A stretch of DNA of 36,236 nt from Microbacterium sp. (GTDB taxonomy: Bacteria > Actinomycetota > Actinomycetes > Actinomycetales > Microbacteriaceae), in the NCBI GenBank assembly GCA_031178475.1, contig JAPSIX010000003.1, positions 1-36,236 of the forward strand, read 5' to 3'. Positions 1-7,447 of the stretch are shown here, in pieces; the first letter of the stretch is position 1; the number at the start of each line of letters is the position of its first letter. The notes beneath the pieces were generated by a model. The model worked only from the letters and a program-made list of their open reading frames with translations, was not told where the DNA came from and did no database searches. A program made the translations under genes and the position numbers.

Positions 1-26
1 TTCGGCACAGTCAATCGCGTGCTCAT
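1..26 (-). CDS. Start of a second aldehyde dehydrogenase-like gene (partial)
   Basis: Only the first eight codons and part of a ninth lie in the window, reading MSTRLTVP. The ATG overlaps the TGA of the preceding aldehyde dehydrogenase by three bases (ATGA), and an AAGGAGA ribosome binding site stands at a normal distance inside the 3' end of that gene, so a translated gene clearly begins here. From memory, in related actinobacteria deoC is followed by two aldehyde dehydrogenases, the second with a similar N-terminus, which is why I suggest that identity. The residues seen are too few to prove it. Confidence 0.45.
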
Positions 27-1528
27 GCGGAGATCTCCTTCTTGCCGAACCGCTTCTCGTTTCGCTTCGCCCGTTCCACCACCGAGTGGGATGCCGCGCT
101 CCTCAGATACGCGGTGAGCCCATGCCGACCACCCTCGCGACCGTAACCGGACTCCTTGTACCCGCCGAACGGGCTCGCCGGATCGAACCGGTTGAAGGTG
201 TTGGCCCACACGACACCGGCGCGCAGCCGGTCGGCGACGGCGAGGATGCGCGACCCCTTGTCAGACCAGATTCCGGCCGACAGTCCGTACGGGGTGTTGT
301 TGGCCTTCGCGATCGCCTCGGCGGGAGTACGGAAGGTCAGCACCGATAGCACCGGGCCGAACACCTCGTCGCGGGCGATCCGGTGCGAGGCCTCGACACC
401 GGTGAAGATGGTCGGGGCGAACCAGAAGCCCTTCTCGGGAATCGCGCAGTCGGCCGTCCAGCGCTCGGCGCCCTCGGCCTCGCCGATGTCGCTCAGTTCG
501 CGGATGCGCTCGAGTTGTGCGGCAGAGTTGATCGCGCCGATGTCGGTGTTCTTGTCCAGCGGGTCGCCAAGCCGCAGAGTCGACAGGCGGTGCTTGAGCC
601 GATCGATCACCTCGTCATGGATCGATTCCTGCACGAGCAGCCGACTGCCGGCGCAGCAGACGTGCCCCTGATTGAAGAAGATGCCGTTGACGATCCCCTC
701 GATGGCCTGGTCGATCGGCGCATCGTCGAAGACGATGTTCGCGGCCTTGCCACCGAGCTCGAGTGTCACCTTCTTGTGCGTACCCGCGACCGCCTTCGCG
801 ATGTCGCGGCCGACGCCGGTGGAGCCGGTGAAGGCCACCTTGTCGACATCCGGATGCCGCACGATCGCGGATCCGGTGCCACCGGCGCCCGTGACGATGT
901 TGACGACACCCGGGGGCAGGTCCGCCTGCTGCAGGATCTCGGCGAAGATCAGCGCCGAGAGGGGTGTCGTCTCAGCCGGCTTGAGCACGACGGTGTTGCC
1001 GGCGGCGAGAGCAGGAGCGAGCTTCCACGCGAGCATGAGCAGCGGGAAGTTCCACGGGATGACCTGACCAGCCACGCCCAGCGCACGCGGGTTCGCCCCG
1101 AGGCCGGCGTAGTCGAGCTTGTCCGCCCAGCCGGCGTAGTAGAAGAACCACGACGCCACAAGCGGCACATCGACATCACGACTCTCCTTGATGGGCTTGC
1201 CGTTGTCGAGGCTCTCGGCCACGGCCAGCTCGCGGGCGCGCTCCTGCACGAGGCGAGCGATGCGGAACAGGTACTTACCGCGGTCGCGGCCGCTCATCTT
1301 CGACCACACCTTGTCGTGCGCGCGGCGCGCGGCCGCGACGGCACGGTCGACGTCCTCATCGCTGGCCGAAGCGATCTCGGCGATGGGGCTCTCGTCAGCC
1401 GGTGAGATGGTGCGGAAGCTCGGTCCCGTGCCGTCGACGAACTCGCCGTCGATGAACAGCCCGTAGCTGTCGCGCAGGTTGAGGATCGCCTTCGACTCGG
1501 GGGCCGGAGCGTATTCCAGGAATGACAT
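23..1528 (-). CDS. NAD(P)+-dependent aldehyde dehydrogenase
   Basis: This is a full-length 501-residue member of the aldehyde dehydrogenase superfamily, which oxidises aldehydes to carboxylic acids in the cytoplasm. Visible motifs are the cofactor-site PWNFP, the KPAE loop, FTGSTGVG of the Rossmann fold, the general-base segment ELGGK, the nucleophile segment GHVCCAGSR and the late EVFGPV motif. I start it at MSFLEYAP because GAAAGGA lies upstream; an in-frame start 12 codons earlier lacks such a site. It follows deoC in the same operon, so its likely substrate is acetaldehyde released by deoxyribose-phosphate aldolase; that is inference from context. The gene runs directly into another start codon at position 26. 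Confidence 0.93.
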   Translation of the reverse strand: MSFLEYAPAPESKAILNLRDSYGLFIDGEFVDGTGPSFRTISPADESPIAEIASASDEDVDRAVAAARRAHDKVWSKMSGRDRGKYLFRIARLVQERARELAVAESLDNGKPIKESRDVDVPLVASWFFYYAGWADKLDYAGLGANPRALGVAGQVIPWNFPLLMLAWKLAPALAAGNTVVLKPAETTPLSALIFAEILQQADLPPGVVNIVTGAGGTGSAIVRHPDVDKVAFTGSTGVGRDIAKAVAGTHKKVTLELGGKAANIVFDDAPIDQAIEGIVNGIFFNQGHVCCAGSRLLVQESIHDEVIDRLKHRLSTLRLGDPLDKNTDIGAINSAAQLERIRELSDIGEAEGAERWTADCAIPEKGFWFAPTIFTGVEASHRIARDEVFGPVLSVLTFRTPAEAIAKANNTPYGLSAGIWSDKGSRILAVADRLRAGVVWANTFNRFDPASPFGGYKESGYGREGGRHGLTAYLRSAASHSVVERAKRNEKRFGKKEISA

Positions 1529-1540
1529 GTTTATCGTTGT

Positions 1541-1588
1541 CCTTTCGCCGCTTCGCGGCGGCAAACTGGTTGCTGAGCTTGTCGAAGC
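1541..1588. repeat. Small hairpin plus REP-like intergenic element
   Basis: The gap between deoC and the aldehyde dehydrogenase holds a perfect hairpin, CGCCGC-TTC-GCGGCG (1546-1560). Next to it, at 1568-1588, reads GGTTGCTGAGC followed by TTGTCGAAGC. The second part resembles a short dispersed intergenic sequence (GCTTCGACAAGCTCAGCAACC and variants) that I associate with Microbacteriaceae genomes. It begins two bases after the deoC stop codon. Only one copy is visible in this window, so the repeat assignment rests on recall. Confidence 0.45.
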
Positions 1589-1589
1589 A

Positions 1590-2591
1590 TTAGTCGATCG
1601 TCAGGTAGTCGGCGCCGGAGTAATGTCCGGTCGTGATCTTCTGCCGCTGCAGCAGCACGTCGTTGAGCAGGCTGGATGCGCCGAACCGGAACAGGTGCGG
1701 CTGAAGCCATTCCTCCCCTGCCGTCTCGGCGACCGTCACGAGGTATTTGATGGCGTCCTTCGACGATCGGATGCCGCCGGCGGGCTTCACACCGATCTTC
1801 TCCCCCGTCGCCCGGTGCCAGTCGCGCACCGTCTCGAGCATGAGCAGCGTCGTCGGCAGGGTCGCAGCCGGCTGCACTTTGCCTGTCGAGGTCTTGATGA
1901 AGTCGCCTCCCGCGAGGATCGACAGCCACGAGGCGCGCTTGATGTTGTCGTAGGTGTTCAGCTCACCGGTTTCCATGATGACCTTGAGCGACGCGTACGT
2001 GCCGTCCTCGCGGCGGCACGCCTCCTTGACCCGAGCGATCTGGTCGAACACGAACCCGTAGCGCCCCTCCAGGAAGGCGCCGCGGTCGATGACCATGTCG
2101 ATCTCGTCGGCGCCGGCAGCGACGGCATCCGCAGTGTCGGCCAATTTGATGTCCAGCGAGGAGCGCCCTGACGGGAACGCCGTGGCGACGGCTGCAACCG
2201 AGATGAGCCCGTCGTCGGGATCGCCGTGCATGGTCCCGAGCGCCTCCACGGCGTGGCCGACCATGTCGCCGTACACGCAGACCGCCGCGACCCGCGGACA
2301 GGCGGGGTCCGACGCATCCGGTGTCTTCGCCTTCGAGACCAGCGAGCGGACCTTGCCCGCGGTGTCCGCGCCTTCAAGGGTGGTGAGGTCGATCAGAGAA
2401 ATGATCTTGTCGAGCGCCCACGCCTTCGAGCTGGTCTTGATCGATCGGGTGCCGAGCGCTGCGGCGCGCTGCTCCAGCCCCACGGCATCCACTCCGGGCA
2501 GGCCGTGCAGGAACCGGCGCAGGGTCGCGTCGTCGGGCTCACCGCCCAGCACGTCCAGCACGCCTCGGCGTGTGAGTTCCTTGGTCGTCAT
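1590..2591 (-). CDS. deoC: Deoxyribose-phosphate aldolase
   Basis: The enzyme cleaves 2-deoxyribose 5-phosphate into glyceraldehyde 3-phosphate and acetaldehyde, the key step of deoxynucleoside catabolism. The 333-residue protein is of the longer class, with about 60 extra N-terminal residues compared with the E. coli enzyme. The Schiff-base lysine is in FIKTSTGK (Lys233), the second catalytic lysine in GVKPAGGIR (Lys269), and the acidic residue in EIDMVID (Asp165). The start is fixed by a GGAGGAACG Shine-Dalgarno just before ATG and by the ATGA overlap with the upstream regulator. The products feed the glycolytic enzymes and the following aldehyde dehydrogenase. Confidence 0.96.
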   Translation of the reverse strand: MTTKELTRRGVLDVLGGEPDDATLRRFLHGLPGVDAVGLEQRAAALGTRSIKTSSKAWALDKIISLIDLTTLEGADTAGKVRSLVSKAKTPDASDPACPRVAAVCVYGDMVGHAVEALGTMHGDPDDGLISVAAVATAFPSGRSSLDIKLADTADAVAAGADEIDMVIDRGAFLEGRYGFVFDQIARVKEACRREDGTYASLKVIMETGELNTYDNIKRASWLSILAGGDFIKTSTGKVQPAATLPTTLLMLETVRDWHRATGEKIGVKPAGGIRSSKDAIKYLVTVAETAGEEWLQPHLFRFGASSLLNDVLLQRQKITTGHYSGADYLTID

Positions 2592-3523
2592 CGTTCCTCC
2601 AGCAGTGCTCGGGCGGTGTTCTCGTCGGTGATGATCACGGTGCACAGGCCGTTGCTGACGACTGTACGCGCGATGTCGTGCTTGGCGTCCCCCGCGGTGA
2701 CGAAGATCGCGCGACGCGCGCCGCGGAGGCGGTCAAGACCGACTCCGACGGTGCGCTCGTCGAGTGCGGGATCGACCACGTTGCCATCCCCGTCGACGTA
2801 GCGGCCGAGCAGGTCGCCCACCGCGCCACGACGAGCCAGCTCGGCGACGTCCTCCTCGGCGAGGTAGCCGTGCTCGACGTGAGCCGACGTGCGGTCCGCG
2901 GGCCCTGCGGAGAAGAGGAAGGCGTCGGCGTTCGCCGCCTGATCGAGGATGCCGGCGACGGTGCGATCGGATTCGATCGCCCGCTTGGTCTCGACCCGCT
3001 CGAGGATCGCGGGGCTGGGAAGCAGCACAACCTGGCCTGATGCCCGCTGGGCGATCGTGGCGGCCAGGCTCGCAGCTCCCCCGGAACGGCGGTTCAGGCT
3101 CACTCCTCCGTTGGCCTGCACGACGGTGACGCCGTTCGCCCAGCCGTCGGGCAGCGCCTCGGCGACCGCTGTGAGCGTGCGGCCCCAGCTGACGGCGAGC
3201 GTGCGCGGCACCGGACGGAGCGCGGCGAGGTGGTCGGCGGCGGCCTGAGCGACCCGGTCCAGTTCGGTGCCGGGCTCGTCCGGCGCGGGCACGACCACGG
3301 CATCCGCGAGCCCGAACCGAACGGCGAGCTCGCGTTCGAGACCGAGTCGTCGCGCCCGAGGGTGCACGATCTCGATGCGCACGATGCCGCGTTCACGCGC
3401 CTGGGTCAGCAGGCGCCCGGCCTTCCAGCGCGAGATCTTCAGGAGGGCGCCGATCTCGTCCTGCGTCTTGCCCTCGTCGTAGTACAGCTCTGCCACCCGC
3501 ACCGAGAGCAGTTCGTCATCCAC
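2588..3523 (-). CDS. SorC/DeoR-type sugar-binding transcriptional regulator
   Basis: A 311-residue regulator of the SorC family, to which Bacillus DeoR belongs. The N-terminus has a helix-turn-helix (about residues 6-50, with VAELYYDEGKTQDEIGALL), followed by a sugar-phosphate-binding domain of the NagB/RpiA-like fold (about 60-311, with SWGRTL and the late VVSNGLCTVIITDE). It very likely senses deoxyribose 5-phosphate and represses this operon; that is inferred from its place as first gene before deoC with a four-base overlap. I chose the GTG at 3521-3523 because AAGGAGG lies five bases upstream; longer in-frame starts lack a site. Confidence 0.9.
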   Translation of the reverse strand: MDDELLSVRVAELYYDEGKTQDEIGALLKISRWKAGRLLTQARERGIVRIEIVHPRARRLGLERELAVRFGLADAVVVPAPDEPGTELDRVAQAAADHLAALRPVPRTLAVSWGRTLTAVAEALPDGWANGVTVVQANGGVSLNRRSGGAASLAATIAQRASGQVVLLPSPAILERVETKRAIESDRTVAGILDQAANADAFLFSAGPADRTSAHVEHGYLAEEDVAELARRGAVGDLLGRYVDGDGNVVDPALDERTVGVGLDRLRGARRAIFVTAGDAKHDIARTVVSNGLCTVIITDENTARALLEER

Positions 3524-3544
3524 GGCATCCTCCTTCCGCACTCC

Positions 3545-3550
3545 AGCGTA
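3545..3550 (-). promoter_or_regulatory. Candidate -10 box of the deo operon
   Basis: Read on the minus strand, TACGCT lies about 22 bases upstream of the regulator's GTG start, which would give a leader of about 15 bases that includes the ribosome binding site. I see no good -35 hexamer at 17 bases. Confidence 0.4.
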
Positions 3551-3594
3551 GAAGGATCCCGCCACAAGCGCACGGCCATGCGCATATGAGCAGT

Positions 3595-3632
3595 GGATGC
3601 CGGATGCTGTGCACATCCGCTGTCCGGCATCC
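3595..3632. repeat. Inverted repeat upstream of the deo operon
   Basis: GGATGCCGGA (3595-3604) and TCCGGCATCC (3623-3632) form a perfect 10-base inverted repeat with an 18-base spacer. It lies about 55-95 bases upstream of the predicted start of deo transcription. It could be an operator for the SorC-type regulator or a hairpin; the GGATGCC word is over-used in this genome, which weakens the operator reading. Confidence 0.4.
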
Positions 3633-3649
3633 GAACCGCCTGCAGACGC

Positions 3650-3686
3650 AGCGACGCCCCCTCCCTGTCCGGAAGGGGGCGTCGCT
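3650..3686 (-). terminator. Hairpin terminator after clpP2
   Basis: A perfect 13-bp stem, AGCGACGCCCCCT with AGGGGGCGTCGCT, and an 11-base loop begin eight bases after the clpP2 stop. There is no U-tract, as is usual in high-GC actinobacteria. It separates the clp genes from the deo operon. Confidence 0.8.
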
Positions 3687-3693
3687 GAGCGTG

Positions 3694-4335
3694 TCAGACT
3701 CGCTTGCGGCTCGTGAGCACCTGATCGACGATGCCGTATGCACGCGCGTCCTCAGCCGAGAGGATCTTGTCGCGGTCGATGTCGCGGTTGACCTCCTCAG
3801 CGGACTTGTGCGTGTGCTTGGCCAGAGTCTCCTCCAGCCAAGTGCGCATACGCAGGATCTCGGCCGCCTGAATCTCGATGTCCGAGGCCTGTCCGTGACC
3901 GGCTTCACCCATCGCCGGCTGGTGGATCAGCACTCGGGCGTTCGGAAGCGCCAGTCGCTTGCCGGGGGTGCCTGCGGCGAGCAGCACTGCCGCGGCCGAT
4001 GCGGCCTGGCCGAGCACGACGGTCTGGATCTGCGGCGCCACGTACTGCATGGTGTCGTAGATCGCCGTCATGGCGGTGAAGGATCCGCCGGGCGAGTTGA
4101 TGTACATCGTGATGTCGCGCTCGGAGTCCTGGCTCTCGAGCACGAGCAGCTGCGCCATCACGTCGTCCGCCGACGCGTCGTCGACCTGCACGCCGAGGAA
4201 GATCACGCGGTCTTCGAACAGCTTGTTGTAGGGGTCCTGGCGCTTGAAGCCGTAGGCCGTGCGCTCCTCGAACTGCGGGAGGATGTAGCGGCTCGAGGGC
4301 AGGTTTCCGGCAGCGCGGAAGGTGGGTGTGTACAT
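3694..4335 (-). CDS. clpP2: ATP-dependent Clp protease proteolytic subunit 2
   Basis: A 213-residue serine peptidase subunit of the Clp protease. With ClpP1 it forms the mixed tetradecamer used by actinobacteria, working with ClpX or ClpC ATPases. The catalytic triad is visible: Ser113 in GQAASAAA, His138 in LIHQP and Asp189 in DIDRDK. The N-terminus ends its propeptide-like segment before the [13 protein letters not shown] motif. A GGAAGAG site precedes the ATG, and only 15 bases separate it from clpP1, so the two are co-transcribed. A strong hairpin follows, so clpX is not in the operon here. Confidence 0.96.
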   Translation of the reverse strand: MYTPTFRAAGNLPSSRYILPQFEERTAYGFKRQDPYNKLFEDRVIFLGVQVDDASADDVMAQLLVLESQDSERDITMYINSPGGSFTAMTAIYDTMQYVAPQIQTVVLGQAASAAAVLLAAGTPGKRLALPNARVLIHQPAMGEAGHGQASDIEIQAAEILRMRTWLEETLAKHTHKSAEEVNRDIDRDKILSAEDARAYGIVDQVLTSRKRV

Positions 4336-4350
4336 GGTTCTCTTCCTGCC

Positions 4351-4941
4351 TTACTTGTCCGCGCCGGTTCCGCCGCCACCGGCGACGTCGCTGGCGTGCT
4401 CGCGGATGTGGTCCACGAATCCGTACTCCAGCGCCTCGTCGGCAGTGAACCAGCGGTCGCGATCGCCGTCGGCGTTGATCTGCTCCACACTCTTGCCAGT
4501 CTGGGCCGCGGTGATCTCGGCGAGGCGCTTCTTCATCGAGAGGATCAGCTGCGCCTGCGTCTGGATGTCGCTGGCCGTTCCGCCGAACCCGCCGTGCGGC
4601 TGGTGCAGCAGCACCCGCGCGTTGGGCGTGATGTAGCGCTTGCCCTTGGTGCCGCTGGTCAGAAGAAGCTGGCCCATTGAGGCGGCCATGCCGATCCCGA
4701 CGGTGACGATGTCGTTCGGCACGAACTGCATGGTGTCGTAGATCGCCATGCCGGCCGTGATCGAGCCACCGGGAGAGTTGATGTAGAGGTAGATGTCCTT
4801 CTCGGCGTCCTCGGCGGCGAGAAGGAGGATCTTGGCGCAGATCTCGTTCGCGTTGTCATCCCGCACCTCAGAGCCCAGCCAGATGATTCGGTCCTTCAGC
4901 AGCCTGTCGAAGACGCTTGTCGCGACCAGGGGTTCAGCCAT
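4351..4941 (-). CDS. clpP1: ATP-dependent Clp protease proteolytic subunit 1
   Basis: A 196-residue Clp protease subunit with triad Ser88 (GMAASMGQ), His113 (LLHQPHGG) and Asp162 (GDRDRWF). The [17 protein letters not shown] segment shapes the substrate cleft. It is the first of the clpP1-clpP2 pair and has an AGGAGCTG ribosome binding site. Its C-terminal tail is glycine-rich ([11 protein letters not shown]). It lies 81 bases downstream of a small TPR gene. In actinobacteria the pair is usually essential and induced by ClgR; I do not see a convincing ClgR palindrome. Confidence 0.96.
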   Translation of the reverse strand: MAEPLVATSVFDRLLKDRIIWLGSEVRDDNANEICAKILLLAAEDAEKDIYLYINSPGGSITAGMAIYDTMQFVPNDIVTVGIGMAASMGQLLLTSGTKGKRYITPNARVLLHQPHGGFGGTASDIQTQAQLILSMKKRLAEITAAQTGKSVEQINADGDRDRWFTADEALEYGFVDHIREHASDVAGGGGTGADK

Positions 4942-4973
4942 GTCAGCTCCTGTTTCCGTGTTTCGGTGATTCG

Positions 4974-4979
4974 AATCTA
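4974..4979 (-). promoter_or_regulatory. Candidate -10 box of clpP1-clpP2
   Basis: TAGATT on the minus strand lies about 33 bases before the clpP1 start, giving a leader of roughly 25 bases that contains the ribosome binding site. No recognisable -35 box is seen. Confidence 0.4.
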
Positions 4980-5022
4980 CCGGCGGCGCCCGGCGCGGCC
5001 GGTCGTGTTCGCCGTCGGCATA

Positions 5023-5499
5023 TCAGCGTGGCGGGCACATCTCCTGCGCATAGCCGTTCACCGAGCGGCTGTAACGGGGCAGGTGCGGGGCGAGGGTCTG
5101 CAGCGCAATCGACGCGGCGGCGAGCGGGTCGCCCGCCGTGGCAAGCGACAAAGCGTAGAACGCGGATGCCGCATCGGCCAGTGGCCCACCTCGCTCGCGC
5201 TCCGCGCGGAGCAGGTCGAGGCTTTCGGCGACTCGGCCGAGGTTGCGCAGCGTGCTCGCCAGCTGAATGACGGCCTGCGCGCGGGTGTCCTCGGGCAGCC
5301 CGAGCGCGAGCGCCTCGCGGTACAGCGGCTCTGCCTGCTGCTCGAGTCCGGCCGAGTCGCGCGCGCCGGCCCGTTCGAACAGCGCAATCGCTTCGTCGCC
5401 GCTCTCTGCGGCGAGGACGTCGATCTTGTGCACGCGCTCGGCGTCACTCAGGGATGCGTCCGCCCAGATCGCGTCGACGCGAGCCTGCCAGTTCTCCAT
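5023..5499 (-). CDS. Small tetratricopeptide-repeat protein
   Basis: A 158-residue soluble protein that matches, from its sequence pattern, the short TPR_5-type family. The middle (about residues 35-120) has helical hairpins with TPR-like spacing, for example LEQQAEPLYREALALGLP and AQAVIQLASTLRNLGRVAES. There is no signal peptide or membrane segment. The start is well supported by GGAGGTGAG directly before the ATG; a longer in-frame opening is the shadow of the trigger factor gene. It sits between tig and clpP1 on the same strand, which suggests but does not prove a role in protein quality control. TPR proteins usually bind partner proteins. Confidence 0.8.
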   Translation of the reverse strand: MENWQARVDAIWADASLSDAERVHKIDVLAAESGDEAIALFERAGARDSAGLEQQAEPLYREALALGLPEDTRAQAVIQLASTLRNLGRVAESLDLLRAERERGGPLADAASAFYALSLATAGDPLAAASIALQTLAPHLPRYSRSVNGYAQEMCPPR

Positions 5500-5516
5500 C
5501 TCACCTCCAGAGACGA

Positions 5517-5548
5517 GGAAAGGCGGATGCCGCAGCACCCGCCTTTCC
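5517..5548 (-). terminator. Hairpin between tig and the TPR gene
   Basis: GGAAAGGCGG (5517-5526) pairs perfectly with CCGCCTTTCC (5539-5548) around a 12-base loop, 15 bases after the tig stop. It is a terminator or an attenuator that lowers expression of the TPR gene. Confidence 0.6.
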
Positions 5549-5563
5549 GTCGATGATCTGCGA

Positions 5564-6985
5564 TCACTCGGCCTTGTCGGCGTCGTCCTTCTTCTTGGTC
5601 TTCTTCTTCGCAGCCGGCTTCTCCTCGGCGGGAGCGTCCTCGGCGGGAGCGTCCTCGGCCGGGACGTCCTCAGCGGGGGCGTCGGTGCCGGCATCCGCTG
5701 CCTCGTCGTCGTCACCGATGACCGGCGACAGGTCGACGGGGTTGCCGTTGGTGTCGACGACCTTCACCTTGCCGAGTGCGACGGCGAGAGCCTTGTTGCG
5801 CGCGACCTCGCCGACAAGCGCGGGGAGCTGACCGGCGCCCTGCAGCGCCTCGACGAACTCCTGGGGAGCCATGCCGTACTGGGCTGCGGACTGGATGAGG
5901 TACTCGCTGAGTTCCTCCTGCGAGACCTGCACGTTCGCGTCCTCGGCGATCGTGTCGAGCAGCACCTGCGTGCGGAACTGCTTCTCGCTCGCCTCGGTGA
6001 CCTCGGCGCGGTGCTCGTCGTCCTCGAGGCGCCCCTCGCCCTCAAGGTGATTGTGCACCTCGTCTTCGATGAGCTTCGGCGGAACCGGGATCTCGATCTT
6101 CTCGAGCAGCGCCTCGATCAGCTTGTCGCGCGCAGCGGAACCCTGCGTGAAGACGCTCTGCTGCGCGACCCGCTCGGCGAGGCTGGCACGCAGCTCGTCG
6201 ATCGTGTCGAACTCGCTGGCCATCTGCGCGAAGTCGTCATCTGCCTCGGGCAGCTCGCGCTCCTTGACGGCCTTGACGGTGACAGCGACCTCAGCCTCCT
6301 CGCCGGCGTGGTCGCCGCCGACGAGCTTGGAGCGGAACGTGGTCTGCTCACCGGCGGTGAGCGAGTCGATCGCCTCGTCGATGCCCTCGAGCAGCTCGCC
6401 CGAGCCGACCTCGTAGGACACGCCGTCTGCGCGGTCGATCTCGTTGCCATCGATCGAGGCGGTCAGGTCGAGCTCGACGAAGTCGCCCTTGGCGGCGGGA
6501 CGGTCAACCGGGATCAGGGTGCCGAAGCGAGCGCGCAGGCGATCGAGCTCCTCGTCGATCGCGGCCTCGTCGGTCTCGACGGCGTCGACGGTGAGGGTGA
6601 TGTCGGACAGATCGGGAAGTTCGACCTCGGGGCGCACATCGACCTCGATGTCGACGAGCAGGTCACCCGAGAAATCCTTCTCGCTCGGCCACTGGGTGAT
6701 GTCGGCGGAGGGGCGGCCGACCATGCGCACCTTGTGCTCTGCTGCGGCCTCGCGGAAGAACCCGTCGAGTCCCTCGTTCACGGCGTGCTCGATGACCGCA
6801 CCGCGACCGATCCGCTGGTCGATGATCGGAGCCGGAACCTTGCCCTTGCGGAAGCCGGGGATCTGCACGTCCTGAGCGATGTGCTCGTACGCGTGCTCGA
6901 TGCTGGGCTTGAGGTCTTCCGGGGTGACCGTGATGCTGAGCTTCACCCGAGTCGGGGACAGCTTCTCGACGGTGCTGTTGGCCAT
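5564..6985 (-). CDS. tig: Trigger factor (ribosome-bound chaperone and prolyl isomerase)
   Basis: A 473-residue protein with the trigger factor order: N-terminal ribosome-docking domain (about 1-150) containing [12 protein letters not shown]-type prolyl isomerase domain (about 160-245, starting near [12 protein letters not shown]), and a helical SurA-like chaperone domain to about residue 420. It binds nascent chains at the ribosome exit tunnel. The C-terminal tail is unusual: acidic PAEDA repeats followed by a lysine-rich AAKKKTKKK stretch. The start MANSTVEKL is supported by AAGGAGA about ten bases upstream. It lies 59 bases downstream of tRNA-Pro, with no clear promoter between them. Confidence 0.96.
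   Translation of the reverse strand: MANSTVEKLSPTRVKLSITVTPEDLKPSIEHAYEHIAQDVQIPGFRKGKVPAPIIDQRIGRGAVIEHAVNEGLDGFFREAAAEHKVRMVGRPSADITQWPSEKDFSGDLLVDIEVDVRPEVELPDLSDITLTVDAVETDEAAIDEELDRLRARFGTLIPVDRPAAKGDFVELDLTASIDGNEIDRADGVSYEVGSGELLEGIDEAIDSLTAGEQTTFRSKLVGGDHAGEEAEVAVTVKAVKERELPEADDDFAQMASEFDTIDELRASLAERVAQQSVFTQGSAARDKLIEALLEKIEIPVPPKLIEDEVHNHLEGEGRLEDDEHRAEVTEASEKQFRTQVLLDTIAEDANVQVSQEELSEYLIQSAAQYGMAPQEFVEALQGAGQLPALVGEVARNKALAVALGKVKVVDTNGNPVDLSPVIGDDDEAADAGTDAPAEDVPAEDAPAEDAPAEEKPAAKKKTKKKDDADKAE
5622..5681. repeat. Four tandem 15-bp units in the tig 3' end
   Basis: Four consecutive 15-base units of the form TCCTCGGCGGGAGCG occur; the first two are identical, the third and fourth differ at two or three positions. 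They encode PAEDA-like repeats in the trigger factor tail. Copy number may vary between strains. Confidence 0.85.
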
Positions 6986-7044
6986 ACTGGTCTGTTCTCC
7001 TTGTGGTTTCCGCGCAGCGGCGCGGTCGTGAAGTCTGGGGGTCA

Positions 7045-7121
7045 TGGTCGGGGCGACAGGATTTGAACCTGCGACCTCCCGCTCCCAAAGCGGGCGCTCT
7101 ACCAAGCTGAGCTACGCCCCG
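7045..7121 (-). tRNA. tRNA-Pro (anticodon TGG)
   Basis: A complete cloverleaf is visible: the acceptor stem CGGGGCG pairs with CGCCCCG, the D arm contains AGCTCAGCTTGGTAGAGC, the anticodon stem CCCGC/GCGGG encloses TTTGGGA with anticodon TGG, and the T arm has GGTTCAAATCC. The 3' CCA is encoded. It reads CCA proline codons and, by wobble, others. It is transcribed towards tig. Confidence 0.96.
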
Positions 7122-7154
7122 GTTGAACCCGCGCGCACGGGAACGGCCTCCACG

Positions 7155-7183
7155 AGTCTAACGGACAGCAGGGCCTTCGCTGT
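7155..7183 (-). promoter_or_regulatory. Predicted promoter of tRNA-Pro
   Basis: On the minus strand the -10 is TAGACT (7155-7160). The -35 region reads GACAGC or ACAGCG, depending on an 18- or 17-base spacer. Transcription would start about 27 bases before the mature tRNA. Its -35 is the mirror image of the -35 of the divergent tRNA-Gly promoter. Confidence 0.5.
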
Positions 7184-7193
7184 CCGCTATGCT
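7165..7193 (+). promoter_or_regulatory. Predicted promoter of tRNA-Gly
   Basis: The -10 is TATGCT (7188-7193) and the -35 ACAGCA, or GACAGC with an 18-base spacer. Transcription would start near 7200, leaving a leader of about 30 bases. It overlaps the divergent tRNA-Pro promoter over the -35 region. Confidence 0.5.
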
Positions 7194-7229
7194 TTACAGG
7201 TCGGTCTGTTCGACTGAGACGACCGATGC

Positions 7230-7303
7230 GGGGCTGTAGCTTAATGGTAAAGCCTTAGTCTTCCAAACTAATGACGCGGGTTCGATTCCCGTCAGCCCCT
7301 CCA
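7230..7303 (+). tRNA. tRNA-Gly (anticodon TCC)
   Basis: The acceptor stem GGGGCTG pairs with CAGCCCC, the D arm has AGCTTAATGGTAAAGC, the anticodon stem TTAGT/ACTAA encloses CTTCCAA with anticodon TCC, and the T arm is CGGGTTCGATTCCCG. CCA is encoded at 7301-7303. It reads GGA and, by wobble, GGG glycine codons. It is the only plus-strand gene in the first 23 kb. Confidence 0.96.
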
Positions 7304-7309
7304 ACTGTT

Positions 7310-7342
7310 GAAGGCCTTCACCGTCCGGTGGAGGCCTTCTTT
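7310..7342 (+). terminator. Terminator of tRNA-Gly
   Basis: GAAGGCCT (7310-7317) pairs with AGGCCTTC (7332-7339), with a nested CACCG/CGGTG stem, followed by TTT. It begins seven bases after the tRNA. Confidence 0.75.
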
Positions 7343-7400
7343 CGCCACATCCCGCTCCGACGCACGGCTCTGCGGACGGGTTTCGCACTTTCCGCGCACG

Positions 7401-7435
7401 CAAGAACCCCGAGGCGCGATGCCCCGGGGTTCTTG
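7401..7435 (-). terminator. Terminator after rbpA
   Basis: CAAGAACCCCG (7401-7411) pairs perfectly with CGGGGTTCTTG (7425-7435). It lies 12 bases after the rbpA stop codon and can also stop plus-strand transcripts from tRNA-Gly. Confidence 0.8.
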
Positions 7436-7447
7436 CGATGAGAGCGC

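Noticed and set aside
4942-5022. ClgR operator before clpP1
   Set aside because: The only palindrome is TTCGAA beside TTTCGGTG, which does not match the CGC-N-GCG core expected for ClgR.
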